Positions 7,984 through 16,486 of a stretch of DNA of 64,000 nucleotides are shown here, one piece after another; the first letter of the stretch is position 1; each line of letters opens with the position of its first letter. This DNA comes from Comamonadaceae bacterium. GTDB taxonomy: Bacteria; Pseudomonadota; Gammaproteobacteria; Burkholderiales; Burkholderiaceae_C. The notes below the pieces were generated by a model. The model made no database searches. It was not told the DNA's origin and was given only the letters and a program-made list of their open reading frames with translations. The stretch is taken from the NCBI GenBank assembly GCA_009996515.1, contig JAACZV010000003.1, positions 62,001 to 126,000 of the forward strand, in the 5' to 3' direction. The translations under genes and the position numbers were made by a program.

Positions 7984-10320
7984 CTATCCCGGCTGGAGCC
8001 GCCACCAGGCCGGCAGCAGCGCCCTCACCTCGGGGCGGCGGTAGCGCTGGTCCAGCAGCCAGACCCAGCCGCGGTCGTCCACCGAGCGCAGCACGCGGCC
8101 GGCGGCCTGCACGACCTTCTGCATGCCGGGCACGAGGTCGGCGTAGCCGTGATCGGCGCCGAACATCGCGTCCAGCCGCTCGCGGATCTGGTCCTGCAGC
8201 GGCGACACGGGCGGCAGGCCCAGCGTGGCGATGAAGGCGCCGATGAGCCGCGTGCCGGGCAGGTCCACCCCTTCCGCGAAGGCGCCGCCCAGCACGGCGA
8301 AGCCGATGCCGCGGCCGTCCGCCACGAAACGCTCCAGGAAGGCGCGGCGTGCGGCCTCGCCCATGCTGCGCGACTGGCTCCACTGCGGCAGCCCGGGGTG
8401 GCGCAGCGCCAGCCGCGCGGCGGCCTTGTCCAGGTAGTCGAAGCTGCTGAAGAAGGCCAGGTAGTTGCCGGGATGCTGCTCGTACTGCGCGGCGAGCAGG
8501 TCCACCAGCGCGTCCAGCGAGCGCTCGCGGTGCTCGTAGCGCGTGGACAGCGGCGCCACGCGCACGCTGAGGTGCTCGGGCGGGAAGGGCGCCGGCACGT
8601 CGATCCAGGCGCAGTCCTGCGGCAGGCCCAGCAGGTCGCGCGGATAGTCGGGCGGGCCCAGCGTGGCGGAGAACAGCGTGACGCTGCCCAAGCCCTCGAA
8701 GCGCTCCTTCAGAAAGTGCCCCGGCACGATGTTGCGCACCGACAGCAGCACGTCGCGCACCGCGCCGGTGTCCACCGGGTCGCCGTTCTCATCCGGCTCC
8801 AGCAGCGACAGGTTCAGCGGCGCGTCGGGCAGCGCGACGCGGCCGGCGCTGCGCTGCAGGTCGCACAGCGAATGCGAGTCCAGCCGGTCCAGCAGCCGCT
8901 GCAGCGCCAGCACCTCGAAGTAGAAGTCCAGCAGGGCGCCCACCTCCAGCGGGTGGTTCTGCACATGCTCGCCCAGCGCGGTGTTGACGCGCTGCAGCGC
9001 CTCGGCCAGCGGCTCGGGCAGCTGGGGCAGGGGCTGGTAGTCCTCGACCTGGTCGCGGCCCAGGCCGGCCAGCTCGCCGGCCAGGCGGCGCAGCGCTGGC
9101 TGCAAGGCCTTGGGCGCGGCGGCCAAGGCCTCGCGCACGCGGGCCAGGCTCAGCGCCGCGCTGTACATGTCGCGGGCACGGTCGACGAGGTTATGCGCCT
9201 CGTCCACCAGCAGCGCCAGCTTCCAGCCCTGCGACTGCGCCAGGCCATAGAGCTGGCCATGGGGGTCGAAGGCATGGTGCACATCGCCCACCACCACGTC
9301 GGCCCAGCGCAGCAGCTCCTGGCCCAGGTAGTAGGGGCAGATGCCGTGGCGCAGTGCGATGCGGCGCTGGGCGGGGGCGTCCAGCCAGCCCGTCTGCACG
9401 GCCTCGGCGCGCGCGGCGGGCAGGCGGTCGTAGAAGTCCAGCGCCAGCGGGCAGGCGTCGCCGTGGCAGGCCTTGTCGGGGTGCTCGCAGGCTTGCGCCT
9501 TGGCCACCAGCGTCAGCACGCGCAGCTGGCGCCCGGGCGTCGCGTCGCGCAGCGTCCGCAGCGCGTCCTGCGCCATGAAGCGGCCCGTGCCCTTGCAGGT
9601 CAGGTAGGCGATCTTGTCCAGCCCTTGGCGCGGCATGGCGCGCAGCAGCGGGTACAGCGTGCCCAGCGTCTTGCCGATGCCGGTGGGGGCCTGGGCTAGC
9701 AGGCAGCGGCCATGGGTGGCTGCGCGGTAGACGGCCTCGGCCAGCAGGCGCTGGCCCGGGCGCAGCTCGCCCAGCGGGAAGGGCAGGCCGGTCAGGGCGG
9801 CGTCGCGCGCCGCGCGATGCGCGGCTTCCTGTGCGGCCCAGGCCTCGAAGGCGCGGCAGCGCGCCTCGAACGCGGCCTGCAGCGCGGCGGCCGTGGCGGT
9901 CTCGCGCAGCACGGTCTCGTGCTGGGTGTCGGCGTCCACATAGACCAGCGCCAGCTCCAGCTCGGCCAGGCCGCGGTCGGCGGCGATCAGCGCGCCATAG
10001 GTCTGCAGCTGCGCCCAATGCAGCGCGCGGCGGTTCTCCGGGATCAGCGCCACCGGGCCGCGGATGGTCTTGATCTCCTCCAGCCGCTTCACGTCGGCCT
10101 CGTAGCCGTCGGCCCGGCCGCGCACGCGCAGCGCGCCGAACCGCCCCTCCAGCGGCAGCTCGGTCTCGTAGCCCTCGCTGCGCCGCGCGATGACGGCCAG
10201 CTGCACCGCCTGCCCCTCCAGCGCGGTGGCCGAGGGCGTGAAGCGGCGGTCCAGGCTGCCCTGCTTGGCGGTGAACTCGCAGAGGCTGCGCACCGAGACG
10301 GTGTAGGCCCAGTCGCTCAA
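7984..10320 (-). CDS. PD-(D/E)XK nuclease fused to a DinG/XPD-like superfamily 2 helicase
   Basis: A 778-residue protein. The N-terminal part carries a PD-(D/E)XK-type nuclease signature: GRADGY with Asp71 followed by EEIKT with Glu82 and Lys84. The helicase part has Walker A APTGIGKT at about 211-218, the DEAH box VDEAHNL, and four cysteines between motifs (CEH, ACHGDACP, GICPYY) spaced like the iron-sulfur cluster of XPD/DinG/YoaA enzymes. Motif VI-like QAAGRVLRS lies near the C-terminus. It probably unwinds and cuts branched or damaged DNA. The start overlaps the dinB stop (ATGA), so the two are one operon, likely damage-inducible through the palindrome at 11577-11596. Confidence 0.85.
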   Translation of the reverse strand: MSDWAYTVSVRSLCEFTAKQGSLDRRFTPSATALEGQAVQLAVIARRSEGYETELPLEGRFGALRVRGRADGYEADVKRLEEIKTIRGPVALIPENRRALHWAQLQTYGALIAADRGLAELELALVYVDADTQHETVLRETATAAALQAAFEARCRAFEAWAAQEAAHRAARDAALTGLPFPLGELRPGQRLLAEAVYRAATHGRCLLAQAPTGIGKTLGTLYPLLRAMPRQGLDKIAYLTCKGTGRFMAQDALRTLRDATPGRQLRVLTLVAKAQACEHPDKACHGDACPLALDFYDRLPAARAEAVQTGWLDAPAQRRIALRHGICPYYLGQELLRWADVVVGDVHHAFDPHGQLYGLAQSQGWKLALLVDEAHNLVDRARDMYSAALSLARVREALAAAPKALQPALRRLAGELAGLGRDQVEDYQPLPQLPEPLAEALQRVNTALGEHVQNHPLEVGALLDFYFEVLALQRLLDRLDSHSLCDLQRSAGRVALPDAPLNLSLLEPDENGDPVDTGAVRDVLLSVRNIVPGHFLKERFEGLGSVTLFSATLGPPDYPRDLLGLPQDCAWIDVPAPFPPEHLSVRVAPLSTRYEHRERSLDALVDLLAAQYEQHPGNYLAFFSSFDYLDKAAARLALRHPGLPQWSQSRSMGEAARRAFLERFVADGRGIGFAVLGGAFAEGVDLPGTRLIGAFIATLGLPPVSPLQDQIRERLDAMFGADHGYADLVPGMQKVVQAAGRVLRSVDDRGWVWLLDQRYRRPEVRALLPAWWRLQPG

Positions 10321-11525
10321 AACAGGCTCAGGTTGTCGGGCGCCGGCCCGGGCTCGGCGCGGGCTGCCGCGGGCAGGGCCTGCAGCTCGCCGGCGTGCAC
10401 CAGGTTGCCGATGCGCACGCCCATCAGGCGCAGCCGCTTGTCGAACTTGACACGTTTCAGGCAGGAGCCCACGGCGGCGCGGATGTCGGCGGCGCTGGCG
10501 ATGGGGGTCTTCAGCGTCTGGTCGCGCGTGACGGTGACGAAGCCCTCGAAGCGCAGCTTGATGCCCACCGTCTTGCCCGCGTAGCGCTTGCGCGCCAGAT
10601 CGCCCGCCAGGCGCTCGCAGAGCTCATCCATGATGCTGCCCAGCAAGGCCTTGTCATGCACGGCGTGCAGGTCGCGCTCGAAGGTGGTCTCGCGGCTGAT
10701 GGACACCGGCTCGCTGTGCGTGACGACGGGGCGGTGGTCGCGGCCGTGGGCGGCGTTGTGCAGCCATTGGCCATAGCTCTCGCCGAACTGCTCGACCAGC
10801 CAGGCGGGCGCGGCGGCGGCGATGTCGCCCACGGTGGCCAGGCCCAGCTTGACGAGCTTGTCGCCGGCCTTGGGGCCGATGCCGTTGATCTTGCGCACGG
10901 CGAGCGGCCAGATGCGCGTGGGCAGGTCGTCCATGGTCAGCACGGTGATGCCGTCGGGCTTGTCCAGCTCGCTGGCGATCTTGCTGAGCAGCTTGTTGGG
11001 CGTGATGCCGATGGAGCAGGTCAGGCCCGTCGCCCGGCCCACCGAGTTCTTGATCTCGCGCGCCACCGCCTTCACGCCGCCCAGCGGGTCGTGGCCCACG
11101 GCGTCGCGCACGCCGGGCACGTCGCTGAGGTCGATGTAGATCTCGTCGATGCCGCGGTCCTCGATGACGGGCGCCACTTCGGCCACCGCCGCCTTGAACA
11201 GGCGCGAGTACTTGCGGTACGAGTCGAAGTCGGCCGGCAGCAGGATGGCGTCGGGCGCGCGCAGCGCCGCCTTCATCAGCCCCATGGCCGAGAACACGCC
11301 CAGGTCGCGGGCGGCATAGGTGCTGGTGGTGACGACGCCGCGGCCGGTGTAGTCGCGCAGCCGCGCGTACTGCCAGGAGCCGTCCTGCAGCTGGCGCGGC
11401 GCGTCGGCCCGGCGGCCGCCTATGACCACCGCCTCGCCCTTGAGCTGCGGATAGCGCAGCAACTCGACGGACGCGTAGAAGGCGTCCATGTCGAGGTGGG
11501 CGATCCAGCGCTCGGGTTGCAGCAT
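10317..11525 (-). CDS. dinB: DNA polymerase IV (Y-family translesion polymerase)
   Basis: A 402-residue Y-family polymerase. The metal-binding motif LDMDAFYASVE is at 11-21 (Asp12, Asp14), and the catalytic pair Asp127-Glu128 sits in RGIDEIYIDL. The little-finger region ends in a long C-terminal tail whose last residues (NLSLF) resemble a beta-clamp binding motif (QLSLF-like). An extra segment of about 20 residues (41-61) follows VIGGRRA compared with E. coli Pol IV. It is the first gene of the pair with the downstream nuclease-helicase. Confidence 0.92.
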   Translation of the reverse strand: MLQPERWIAHLDMDAFYASVELLRYPQLKGEAVVIGGRRADAPRQLQDGSWQYARLRDYTGRGVVTTSTYAARDLGVFSAMGLMKAALRAPDAILLPADFDSYRKYSRLFKAAVAEVAPVIEDRGIDEIYIDLSDVPGVRDAVGHDPLGGVKAVAREIKNSVGRATGLTCSIGITPNKLLSKIASELDKPDGITVLTMDDLPTRIWPLAVRKINGIGPKAGDKLVKLGLATVGDIAAAAPAWLVEQFGESYGQWLHNAAHGRDHRPVVTHSEPVSISRETTFERDLHAVHDKALLGSIMDELCERLAGDLARKRYAGKTVGIKLRFEGFVTVTRDQTLKTPIASAADIRAAVGSCLKRVKFDKRLRLMGVRIGNLVHAGELQALPAAARAEPGPAPDNLSLF

Positions 11526-11576
11526 GTCAGCGGCGCCGGCGCCAGCGGAGGTGGGAGCGGTTCATGCCTCGATTGT

Positions 11577-11596
11577 CACTGGGAAAAATGCCAGTG
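11577..11596. promoter_or_regulatory. LexA-like palindromic operator upstream of dinB
   Basis: A perfect inverted repeat, CACTGG, eight bases, CCAGTG, lies about 50 bases upstream of the dinB start. The shape (CTGG-N8-CCAG) is close to the LexA box CTGT-N8-ACAG of E. coli and betaproteobacteria. A second small palindrome, GCCAGTGTCTGGC, overlaps it at 11590-11602. Given that the downstream operon encodes Pol IV and a repair helicase, SOS control is a reasonable inference. No biochemical proof. Confidence 0.45.
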
Positions 11597-11756
11597 TCTG
11601 GCAGCAGCGCCGGCCGGATGTGGTGCGGGTGCGGCTCGGCCCATGGCGCTGGTTCTCGAGGGATGGCCTCCGCATGACCGCCCGCTGGTTTTTACGCGCC
11701 CTGCGCACGCGTGGCCCTAGACTGGAAGCCTCCGGATCATTGCATGGGAGATGGCG

Positions 11757-12191
11757 ATGGGACTTCTGGATCAAGTGCTAGGTGCGGCCACGCAGGCGCT
11801 GGGCGGCTCGGGGCAGCCCGGCGGCCAGCCTGACTGGGCGGCGTTGGTGGCCGGCCTGCTGGACAACGGCTCGGCCCATGGCGGGCTCGCGGGGCTGCTG
11901 CAACAGCTGCAGGCCGGGGGCCTGGGCGAGCAGGTGCAGAGCTGGATTTCCACCGGCGCCAACCAGCCGGTGTCCGGCAGCCAGCTGGCCGACGCGCTGG
12001 GCGGCGCCGGCGGCTTGCTGGGCCAACTGGCGCAGCAGGCCGGCGTGTCTCATGCCGAGGCGGGGGAGCAGCTCAGCCAGTTGCTGCCGCAGATCGTCGA
12101 CCGGCTGAGCCCGCAGGGCCAGCTGCCGCAGGGCGGCGCTGGCGGCCTGGGCGACATTGCCGGCCTGCTGGGCGGGCTGCTGAACCGCTGA
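11757..12191 (+). CDS. YidB-like DUF937 protein
   Basis: A 144-residue Gly/Gln/Leu-rich protein with the DUF937/YidB pattern: MGLLDQVLG at the start, LLQQLQAGGLGEQVQSWISTG in the middle, and QLAQQAGVSHAEAGEQLSQLLPQIVDRL near the end. The ATG at 11757 is preferred to the in-frame ATG at 11751 because GGGAG at 11746-11750 sits six bases ahead of it but touches the other. The function of the family is not established. Single gene, convergent with phoH. Confidence 0.82.
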   Translation: MGLLDQVLGAATQALGGSGQPGGQPDWAALVAGLLDNGSAHGGLAGLLQQLQAGGLGEQVQSWISTGANQPVSGSQLADALGGAGGLLGQLAQQAGVSHAEAGEQLSQLLPQIVDRLSPQGQLPQGGAGGLGDIAGLLGGLLNR

Positions 12192-12227
12192 GCCCCAAAA
12201 GCCAGCGGCCCCGGTGACGGGGCCGCT
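12191..12227 (-). terminator. Rho-independent terminator of the PhoH-family gene
   Basis: A 10-bp perfect stem (AGCGGCCCCG, loop GTGA, CGGGGCCGCT at 12204-12227) is followed on the minus strand by GGCTTTTGGGG. It lies in the convergent gap between the YidB-like and PhoH genes. The T-run is only on the minus-strand side, so it mainly ends the PhoH transcript. Confidence 0.65.
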
Positions 12228-12262
12228 CGGCGTGCCGGCCCGCCGTCAGGCGGGCTCCGGGA

Positions 12263-13936
12263 TCAAAGCACTTCGGACGCGAAGTCGGCCAGCCGCGAGC
12301 GCTCGCCGCGCGCCAGCGTCACATGGCCGCTGTGGGCCCAGCCCTTGAAGCGGTCCACCGCGAAGGTCAGGCCCGAGCTGCCCTCGGTGAGGTAGGGCGT
12401 GTCGATCTGCGCCAGGTTGCCCAGGCAGACGATCTTGGTGCCGGGGCCGGCGCGCGTGATCAGCGTCTTCATCTGCTTGGGCGTCAGGTTCTGGGCCTCG
12501 TCGATGATGACGAACTTGTTCAGGAAGGTGCGCCCGCGCATGAAGTTCAGGCTCTTGATCTTGATCTTGCTGCGCACCAGGTCGTTGGTGGCCGCGCGCC
12601 CCCATTCGCCGGCGCTGGAGTCACCCTTGGCCAGCACCTCGAGGTTATCGTCCAGCGCGCCCATCCAGGGGCCCATCTTTTCCTCCTCGGTGCCGGGCAG
12701 GAAGCCGATGTCCTCGCCCACCGGTACGGTCACGCGGGTCACGATGATCTCGCTGTAGCGGCGCTCGTCCAGCACCTGGGACAGGCCGGCGGCCAGCGTC
12801 ATCAGCGTCTTGCCGGTGCCGGCCGTGCCGGTCAGCGTGACGAAGTCGCACTCGGGGTCCATCAGCAGGTTGAGCGCGAAGTTCTGCTCGCGGTTGCGCG
12901 CGGCCACGCCCCAGACGGAATGCTTCTGGTTGCCGTAGTCCTTCAGCGTCTTCAGCACCGCCGTCTTGCCGGTGATCTCGGTGACCTTGGCGTACAGCGG
13001 CGTGGCGCCGGGCGCTTCCAGGTAGACCAGCTCGTTGACCAGCAGCGTGGGCACCAGCGGCCCGCTGATGCGGTAGAAGGTGGTGCCGCCCTGCTGCCAG
13101 CTCTCCATGGTCTTGCCATGGCGCTCCCAGAAGTCGGCCGGCAGGGCCTGGACGCCGGTGTAGAGCAGGTCGGAGTCTTCCAGCGTCTTGTCGTTGCGGT
13201 AGTCCTCCGCGGGCAGGCCCAGCGCGCGGGCCTTGATGCGCATGTTGATGTCCTTGGACACCAGCACCACCTCGCGGCCCGGATGCTGGCGCTTGAGCGC
13301 CTGCACCACGCCCAGGATCTGGTTGTCCGCCTTGCCCTGCGGCAGCCCTTGCGGCAGCGGTGCATCGAACATCTGGGTCTGGAAGAACAGCTTGCCCTCG
13401 GCCTCGCGGTGGCCGGTGCCGGCCAGCGACAGGCCCTTGGACATCTCCTCCACGCTGCTGCTCTGCAGGCTGGCGGCCAGCTGGTCCAGCTCGCGGCTGA
13501 CCTGGCGCACGTTGCGGGCGACCTCGGTCATGCCCTTCTTGTGCCCGTCCAGCTCTTCCAGCGTGATCATGGGCAGGTAGATGTCGTGCTCCTCGAAGCG
13601 GAACAGCGACATCGGGTCGTGCATCAGCACGTTGGTGTCGAGCACGAAAAGCTTGGGGGCCTCGGCCGGCTTGCGCGTGCGCTTGGCCTTGGGCGCGGCG
13701 GATTTGGCCGGCGGCGCCTTGCTCGCGGCCTTGGCGGGCAGGGCCGGCCTGGTGGCGGCCGGGCTGGCGGCGGGGGTGGGAAGGCGCAGGACTTCGGCGG
13801 TCGCCGCCGCGGCCACGGCGGCGGCAGGCGCGACGGCCGGAGGCGTCGCGCGGGGTTTGCTGGGGGTCAGAGTGGCCGAGTAAGCAGTGGCATCGAGGCG
13901 GCTGGCGCGTTGCGCAGGGGGCTTGGGCAGTGGCAT
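12263..13936 (-). CDS. PIN-PhoH fusion protein (PhoH2-type ATPase/RNase)
   Basis: A 557-residue protein starting at the ATG at 13936. A low-complexity Ala/Pro/Lys-rich tail (residues 1-90) precedes a PIN nuclease domain starting at FVLDTNVLMHDP (Asp100). A PhoH ATPase domain follows with Walker A GTAGTGKT at about 370-377 and Walker B VIIDEAQN further on, then the PGTKIVCLGNLAQID block. PIN-PhoH proteins couple ATP-driven RNA unwinding to RNA cleavage in characterised mycobacterial members; the target here is unknown. It has its own terminator, and the Bcp terminator lies just upstream. Confidence 0.88.
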   Translation of the reverse strand: MPLPKPPAQRASRLDATAYSATLTPSKPRATPPAVAPAAAVAAAATAEVLRLPTPAASPAATRPALPAKAASKAPPAKSAAPKAKRTRKPAEAPKLFVLDTNVLMHDPMSLFRFEEHDIYLPMITLEELDGHKKGMTEVARNVRQVSRELDQLAASLQSSSVEEMSKGLSLAGTGHREAEGKLFFQTQMFDAPLPQGLPQGKADNQILGVVQALKRQHPGREVVLVSKDINMRIKARALGLPAEDYRNDKTLEDSDLLYTGVQALPADFWERHGKTMESWQQGGTTFYRISGPLVPTLLVNELVYLEAPGATPLYAKVTEITGKTAVLKTLKDYGNQKHSVWGVAARNREQNFALNLLMDPECDFVTLTGTAGTGKTLMTLAAGLSQVLDERRYSEIIVTRVTVPVGEDIGFLPGTEEEKMGPWMGALDDNLEVLAKGDSSAGEWGRAATNDLVRSKIKIKSLNFMRGRTFLNKFVIIDEAQNLTPKQMKTLITRAGPGTKIVCLGNLAQIDTPYLTEGSSGLTFAVDRFKGWAHSGHVTLARGERSRLADFASEVL

Positions 13937-13986
13937 GTACGGCGGTTCGACGGCAGGTGAACCCCATGCGAGCCTGGCTCCAGAAA

Positions 13987-14017
13987 GCAAAAAGCCGCAC
14001 AGGATGAGTGCGGCTTT
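13987..14017 (-). terminator. Rho-independent terminator of bcp
   Basis: A perfect 10-bp stem (AAAGCCGCAC with GTGCGGCTTT, 7-base loop) runs straight into TTTTTGC on the minus strand. It is about 85 bases beyond the bcp stop and just ahead of the PhoH gene, so it closes the bcp transcript. Confidence 0.75.
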
Positions 14018-14102
14018 GCAGTCTGAGACATGGATTCGACCCGGGGCATGGGCCGATTATGCACATCCCGCGGGGCTGGGCGATGTCAGCACGCCATGGG
14101 CT

Positions 14103-14582
14103 TCAGGCGGCTTCCTTCTTCAGGCCCTTGACGGCCTTCAGCACCTCGTCGACATGGCCGGCGACCTTGATGCCGCGCCATTCACCCACCAGGATGCCGG
14201 TGGGGCTGATCAGGAAGGTGGAGCGCTCGATGCCCTTGACCTTCTTGCCGTACATGATCTTGTTCTTGACCACGCCGAACATGTGGCACAGCTTCTCTTC
14301 CGTGTCGGCGATCAGCTCGAAGGGCAGCTCCAGGGCCTGCTTGAACTTCTCGTGCGAGGCCATGTTGTCGCGCGAGACGCCCAGCACCACGGCGCCGGCC
14401 TTCACGAAGTCCTTGTGACGATCGCGGAATTGCATCGCCTCGGTGGTACAACCGGGCGTGTTGTCTTTCGGGTAGAAATACAGCACGACCGACTTGCCCA
14501 GAAAGGTGTTGGCAGTGAACTTCACGCCGCCGGTGGCTTGAGCCTCAATTTCCGGCAGGGGTTTGTTGAGCGCAGGCGTCAT
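14103..14582 (-). CDS. bcp: Thioredoxin-dependent peroxiredoxin, Bcp/PrxQ family
   Basis: A 159-residue peroxiredoxin that reduces peroxides in the cytoplasm. The peroxidatic Cys is Cys45 in the TPGCTTEAM block, with Thr42 and Pro43 before it and the FYPKDNTPG lead-in typical of PrxQ. Position 50, where E. coli Bcp has its resolving Cys, is Met here. Another Cys at 118 (KLCHMF) could serve, or the enzyme may use one-Cys chemistry with an external thiol. A TATAAT at 14690-14695 (minus) about 110 bases upstream is a plausible -10 element. Confidence 0.9.
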   Translation of the reverse strand: MTPALNKPLPEIEAQATGGVKFTANTFLGKSVVLYFYPKDNTPGCTTEAMQFRDRHKDFVKAGAVVLGVSRDNMASHEKFKQALELPFELIADTEEKLCHMFGVVKNKIMYGKKVKGIERSTFLISPTGILVGEWRGIKVAGHVDEVLKAVKGLKKEAA

Positions 14583-14689
14583 TGGGGGGGTGCGGCAGAG
14601 TTGTGCTCACGGGGTCCCCGGTTCGTGATTGCTCTGTGAAGCCCTTCACGGAAGCAATCGACGCGGGCGCCCGCAAGCAATAGCTCGTG

Positions 14690-14695
14690 ATTATA
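14690..14695 (-). promoter_or_regulatory. Possible -10 element for bcp
   Basis: A perfect TATAAT on the minus strand, rare in such GC-rich DNA, between the Mth938-like gene and bcp. No clear TTGACA-like -35 is visible at 16-18 bases, so strength or activator dependence is uncertain. The leader would be about 100 bases and includes a small GTGAAG/CTTCAC hairpin (GTGAA, GCCC, TTCAC). Confidence 0.35.
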
Positions 14696-14726
14696 AAGCC
14701 TCGCCCCGGCTTCCCGCCGGCAGAGG

Positions 14727-15101
14727 TCACGCCTCGATGAGCAGGGCCGCCAGCACGTTGCGGCCTTCGCTGGCCAGCACGTTGTAGGTGCGGCAGGCGG
14801 CGGCAATGTCCATGACCTCGAAGCCTATGCGTGCCTGCACCAGCCCGCGCCACAGCTCGGGGCGGGGAAAACGCAGCCGTGCGCCGCTGCCGAAGATGAC
14901 CAGCTCGGGATTCAGCGCCAGGATCGCTTCGAAATGCACAGGCTGAAGTTCCTCGAAGCGCGAAGGCGACCAGGCGGCGACCTCGCCTTTCCAGGGCACC
15001 AGGACGCTGGCCGTGTGGGGCTGGCCATTGACCCAGACGCCCTGGCTGTCATGGCGGGAAATGCTGTTGCCGCCTTGCGGCTCGTCGAGCTGGAACTTCA
15101 T
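14727..15101 (-). CDS. Mth938-like (DUF498) domain protein
   Basis: A 124-residue protein with the compact Mth938/NDUFAF3-like fold. The hallmark segments are VLVPWKGEVAAW, NPELVIFGSGARLRFP and the C-terminal FEVMDIAAACRTYNVLASEG, which resembles the GIgvevMdt-AArTYNvL pattern of the family. Function in bacteria is unknown; the human homologue is a complex I assembly factor, but no nuo genes lie here. It is divergent from alaA, with about 130 bases between starts. Confidence 0.8.
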   Translation of the reverse strand: MKFQLDEPQGGNSISRHDSQGVWVNGQPHTASVLVPWKGEVAAWSPSRFEELQPVHFEAILALNPELVIFGSGARLRFPRPELWRGLVQARIGFEVMDIAAACRTYNVLASEGRNVLAALLIEA

Positions 15102-15232
15102 CGGAAATGGGGCGAAAAGCGAGTCGCAGTGTCGCCCAGAACGGCGGGGCGCGTGCCTGGGGCTTGCTTAAACTCCGAGATCGCCTTTTCGCCCCATCTT
15201 GCACTGCAGCAACCGCTGCGCCGGAGCCCCTC

Positions 15233-16456
15233 GTGAAGCCCATCGCCAAGTCCAGCAAGCTCGCCAGCGTCAGCTACGACATCCGCGGCCCCGTGCTGGA
15301 CAAGGCACGCCAGATGGAGGAGGAGGGGCAGAAGATCATCAAGCTCAACATCGGCAACACGGCCGTGTTCGGGCTGACGCCGCCCGACGAGATCGTGCAG
15401 GACATGATCCGCAACCTCGGCGACGCTGGCGGCTACACCGACAGCAAGGGCCTGTTCGCGCCGCGCAAGGCGGTGGTGCACTACACGCAGGAGAAGGGCA
15501 TCAAGGGCGTCACGGTGGATGACGTGTATCTCGGCAACGGCGCCTCCGAGCTGATCCAGATGGCCATCAACGCGCTGGTCAACGACGGCGACGAGATCCT
15601 CATCCCCAGCCCCGACTTCCCGCTGTACACGGCCGTCGTGGGCCTGGCGGGCGGCCGCCCGGTGCATTACCGCTGCGACGAGGGCGCCGGCTGGCTGCCC
15701 GACCTGGCCGACATCGAGGCCAAGATCACGCCGCGCACCCGCGGCATCATGGTCTGCAACCCCAACAACCCGACCGGCGCGCTGTACCCGACGGACCTGC
15801 TGCTGGGCATCATCGAGCTGGCGCGCCAGCACCAGCTCGTCGTCTTCGCCGACGAGATCTACGACAAGACGCTGTACGACGGCAACCAGCATGTCAGCAT
15901 GGCCTCGCTCGCCGACGACGTGCTGTTCATCACCTTCAACGGCCTGTCCAAGAACTACCGCAGCTGCGGCTACCGGGCCGGCTGGATGATCGTCAGCGGC
16001 GAGAAGCGCCATGCCCGCGACTACATCGAGGGCCTGAACATGCTGGCCTCGCTGCGCCTGTGCTCCAACACGCCGGGCCAGCTCGCCATCCAGACGGCGC
16101 TGGGCGGCTACCAGAGCATCAAGGACCTGGTCGCGCCCACCGGGCGGCTGTGCCACCAGCGCGACCTGGCCTACGAGCTGCTGACGCAGATCCCTGGCGT
16201 CAGCGTCGTGAAGCCGAAGGCCGCGCTCTACATGTTCCCGCGCCTGGATCCCAAGCTCTACCCCATCGCCGACGACCAGCAGTTCGCCTACGAGCTGCTG
16301 GCCGAGGAGAAGGTGCTCATCGTCCAGGGCACCGGCTTCAACTGGCCCGAGCACGACCATTTCCGCCTCGTCTTCCTGCCCAATGTGGACGACCTGCGCG
16401 AGGCCGTCGGCCGCATCGAACGTTTCCTGGCCGGCTACCGCCGCCGCCATTCCTGA
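15233..16456 (+). CDS. alaA: Alanine/pyruvate aminotransferase, AlaA-type
   Basis: A 407-residue class I PLP aminotransferase closely matching E. coli AlaA in pattern: KSSKLASVSYDIRGPVLDKA at the start, KLNIGNTAVFG, NPNNPTGA, the PLP-lysine block FNGLSKNYRSCGYRAGW, and IQTALGGYQSI. It probably makes alanine from pyruvate with glutamate as donor. The start is GTG at 15233, seven bases after GGAG, and reads VKPIAKSSK as expected. An upstream ATG at 15107 would add an unrelated segment overlapping the divergent promoter region. It is followed closely by hom and thrC. Confidence 0.9.
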   Translation: MKPIAKSSKLASVSYDIRGPVLDKARQMEEEGQKIIKLNIGNTAVFGLTPPDEIVQDMIRNLGDAGGYTDSKGLFAPRKAVVHYTQEKGIKGVTVDDVYLGNGASELIQMAINALVNDGDEILIPSPDFPLYTAVVGLAGGRPVHYRCDEGAGWLPDLADIEAKITPRTRGIMVCNPNNPTGALYPTDLLLGIIELARQHQLVVFADEIYDKTLYDGNQHVSMASLADDVLFITFNGLSKNYRSCGYRAGWMIVSGEKRHARDYIEGLNMLASLRLCSNTPGQLAIQTALGGYQSIKDLVAPTGRLCHQRDLAYELLTQIPGVSVVKPKAALYMFPRLDPKLYPIADDQQFAYELLAEEKVLIVQGTGFNWPEHDHFRLVFLPNVDDLREAVGRIERFLAGYRRRHS

Positions 16457-16486
16457 TCCCTGTCCTGAGAGATTTTTTTGACTTGC

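Noticed and set aside
12323-13960. Plus-strand frame of 545 codons opposite the PhoH gene
   Set aside because: Shadow of the PIN-PhoH coding sequence, without recognisable domain or SD.
14030-14050. GGATTCGACCCGGGG-like string resembling the start of tmRNA
   Set aside because: Only a dozen bases match. No tRNA-like ends, tag reading frame or matching acceptor stem could be found around it.
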